64,000 nt of DNA, from positions 25,445 to 89,444 of the forward strand of contig CACYHX010000013.1 of the NCBI GenBank assembly GCA_902774365.1. The letters are read 5' to 3'. The DNA comes from an uncultured Bacteroidia bacterium (GTDB taxonomy: Bacteria > Bacteroidota > Bacteroidia > Bacteroidales > F082). The notes beneath the pieces are model-generated. The model was not told the DNA's origin, made no database searches, and saw nothing but the letters and a program-made list of their open reading frames with translations. Positions 63,036-64,000 of the stretch are shown here, one piece after another (the first letter of the stretch is position 1; each line of letters begins with the position of its first letter). The position numbers and the translations under genes were made by a program.

Positions 63036-63560
63036 CTAAAACAAGATTCGAGGGTCCAAACGACCGTGAATAAAGGGGCGCATAAAAGCGACATGATGGA
63101 TTTCTTTTTCCTGCCATTCCGAGTACAAATCAGGAATTTGTTTGACGGCCCAACAAAAAGCCTTCAGAGTTTCCGACCCGAACCTCTTTTCGTCGATTGC
63201 CAACCGACATTGCATCTCGATTTCTTCAGGGGACAGCCCACCGCATATATCACAATCCCCGTAAAACTTATCCTTGTAACGGTTGCAAATTCGCGGCATT
63301 AAAGCGGCCAAGGTGCCATTGATTTCTTCCTCCGTAAAAGGGTTTTTGTTTCCTTTTGGGAGTCGGTCAAACAACCAGACTTCAGCCGCACTATAAACAG
63401 CGGTTCTCATCTCGATGCTCATTCCACTTTCAAGGGCTCGAATATAAGCCTTAACAAGCATCTTCAAAGCTTTGAAAGCTTCCAATTTCTCGCCTTCTTC
63501 GGCGTACTTTTCAAATAGTTTTTCAGTTTCTGTCATATCTAAGTTATTTTCAAGATTCAT
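63036..63560 (-). CDS. Helical protein of unknown function
   Basis: A 174-residue protein without signal peptide. It is mostly helical (EKLFEKYAEEGEKLEAFKALKMLVKAYIRAL; SAAEVWLFDRLPKGNK), with a small Cys pair GDCDICGG near residue 121. MTETEKLF at residue 9 could be an alternative start. I recognise no family. Its start overlaps the stop of the zinc-ribbon membrane-protein gene by four bases, so the two are made together. Confidence 0.68.
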   Translation of the reverse strand: MNLENNLDMTETEKLFEKYAEEGEKLEAFKALKMLVKAYIRALESGMSIEMRTAVYSAAEVWLFDRLPKGNKNPFTEEEINGTLAALMPRICNRYKDKFYGDCDICGGLSPEEIEMQCRLAIDEKRFGSETLKAFCWAVKQIPDLYSEWQEKEIHHVAFMRPFIHGRLDPRILF

Positions 63561-63805
63561 GATAAAATCCCTATGATGATTAAGATTGCCAAAATAATGA
63601 CGACCGTGATGATGAGATTTTTGATAAACCTGCCCACTCTTTGAGCAAAGCTCAAATTGTCTTCTACCTCATCGGCACTCGTCAGATTGTTTTCACCTTC
63701 CAGAGCGCATTTTTTGGAACAGTAGTACCTCCTGTTCCATCGAGGGCCGCCCGTGTACCCTTTTCCATCGGGGAAATACTTCCCACACCATTCGCAATTT
63801 GCCAT
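63557..63805 (-). CDS. Small zinc-ribbon membrane protein
   Basis: An 82-residue protein. Cys4 and Cys7 (CEWC) with Cys29 and Cys33 (CSKKC) form a likely treble-clef or zinc-ribbon site. After an acidic spacer, a strong TM helix fills about residues 61-81 (FIKNLIITVVIILAILIIIGIL). The zinc site would face the cytosol and the C-terminus end in the membrane. Function unknown; coupled to the helical-protein gene. Confidence 0.75.
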   Translation of the reverse strand: MANCEWCGKYFPDGKGYTGGPRWNRRYYCSKKCALEGENNLTSADEVEDNLSFAQRVGRFIKNLIITVVIILAILIIIGILS

Positions 63806-63849
63806 GTTTCTTTCTGTTTAAATTAGACTATGATTTTTAGGGGTGTCTA

Positions 63850-63865
63850 AGTCCCCGAAGGGACT
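63850..63865. other. Short hairpin at the 3' end of the edge gene
   Basis: AGTCCC (63850-63855) and GGGACT (63860-63865) surround a four-base loop; on the minus strand the loop is TTCG. It ends on the last base of the partial gene's stop codon. There is no T-run, so it may be an RNA-end stabiliser or weak terminator. Confidence 0.6.
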
Positions 63866-64000
63866 CAGACGTTGTAAATCCTGACAATTTTATTCTGTGC
63901 TTGGGCTTTTCGGATGGTGTCCCAAGTGCCTTTGCTCGATGCCGTGACAAAGGCGAGAATGATGTCAGAGTTTTCGACAATAGTCGTGTTTCGTTTCAGA
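63865..64000 (-). CDS. C-terminal end of a SLOG/DprA-like protein (partial)
   Basis: A reading frame open to the window edge gives the last 44 residues, LKRNTTIVENSDIILAFVTA followed by SSKGTWDTIRKAQAQNK and IVRIYNV. The pattern N..IVE.SD.ILAF....S.GT..TI..A......V.I matches the final strand-helix-strand of SLOG-type Rossmann domains (DprA/YpsA/DUF2493), which bind nucleotides or nucleotide-like ligands. Only the end is visible, so the family is inferred. Confidence 0.7.
   Translation of the reverse strand, partial: LKRNTTIVENSDIILAFVTASSKGTWDTIRKAQAQNKIVRIYNV

Overview
The window is chromosomal DNA from a member of the Bacteroidota, most likely order Bacteroidales. Three things support this. 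Many genes are preceded by a TAnnTTTG -7 box with no strong Shine-Dalgarno sequence. Three secreted proteins end in type IX secretion (T9SS) sorting domains. The gene set (streptopain-like C10 proteases, K+-dependent membrane pyrophosphatase, DUF1573, DUF1343/NamZ, an exonuclease-DnaE fusion) fits the phylum. I cannot place it to genus. Coding density is very high: no stretch over 300 bases lacks a gene, and many neighbours share ATGA overlaps or overlapping stop codons. No prophage, transposase gene, CRISPR array or rRNA was seen.

Layout. 1-10.7 kb: mltG (5' end outside the window), phosphohexomutase, TPR lipoprotein, MORN-like protein, recR, a small ribbon-helix-helix-like protein with a clamp-binding motif, PfkB kinase, OMP barrel, a membrane protein overlapping ligA, and enolase, whose frame is broken by an exact 32-bp tandem duplication. 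10.7-20 kb: MalY/PatB aminotransferase, tRNA-Tyr, RRM protein, tRNA-Arg, DUF2007 protein, phosphodiesterase, LolD-like ATPase, TPR/nonapeptide-repeat protein, nth with a small membrane protein, and a LolE-like permease. 20-25.6 kb: NamZ-like hydrolase, then a five-gene minus-strand operon joining a SpoIIE phosphatase, an RsbW-like kinase and an STAS protein to an alarmone synthetase and an alarmone hydrolase. An APH-like kinase is divergent from it. 25.6-33.4 kb: aminotransferase, DUF1573, pyrophosphatase, bifunctional-nuclease-like protein, then nucleoside permease-thyA-folA. 33.4-45 kb: two tandem T9SS C10 proteases, an 'asparagine synthetase B'-labelled protein of unknown role, the operon upp-Na+ symporter-HhH protein, and a polysaccharide deacetylase/FemAB-like pair. 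45-64 kb: dnaX, M13 peptidase, acyltransferase plus an unknown membrane protein, a 1575-residue T9SS adhesin-like protein, DUF58 protein, trxA, the exonuclease-dnaE fusion, metallophosphoesterase, two small unknown genes, and the 3' end of a SLOG-like gene.

The best candidate for an undescribed system is the 21103-24658 operon. It carries a complete partner-switching relay (phosphatase, kinase, antagonist) but no sigma factor. Its last two genes make and destroy (p)ppGpp-type alarmones. I suggest that the output of the switch is alarmone turnover rather than sigma-factor release.

A second theme is repeats. There are three copies of a short REP-like hairpin with covarying stem bases, a cloverleaf-shaped inverted-repeat element against the 5' end of the DUF58 gene, AT-rich 7-8 bp tandem tracts just before start codons, and a similar repeat cassette read in frame inside the dnaX linker. 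Several start codons have been moved from the longest possible ORF, using -7 boxes and family alignment from memory; each entry says so.
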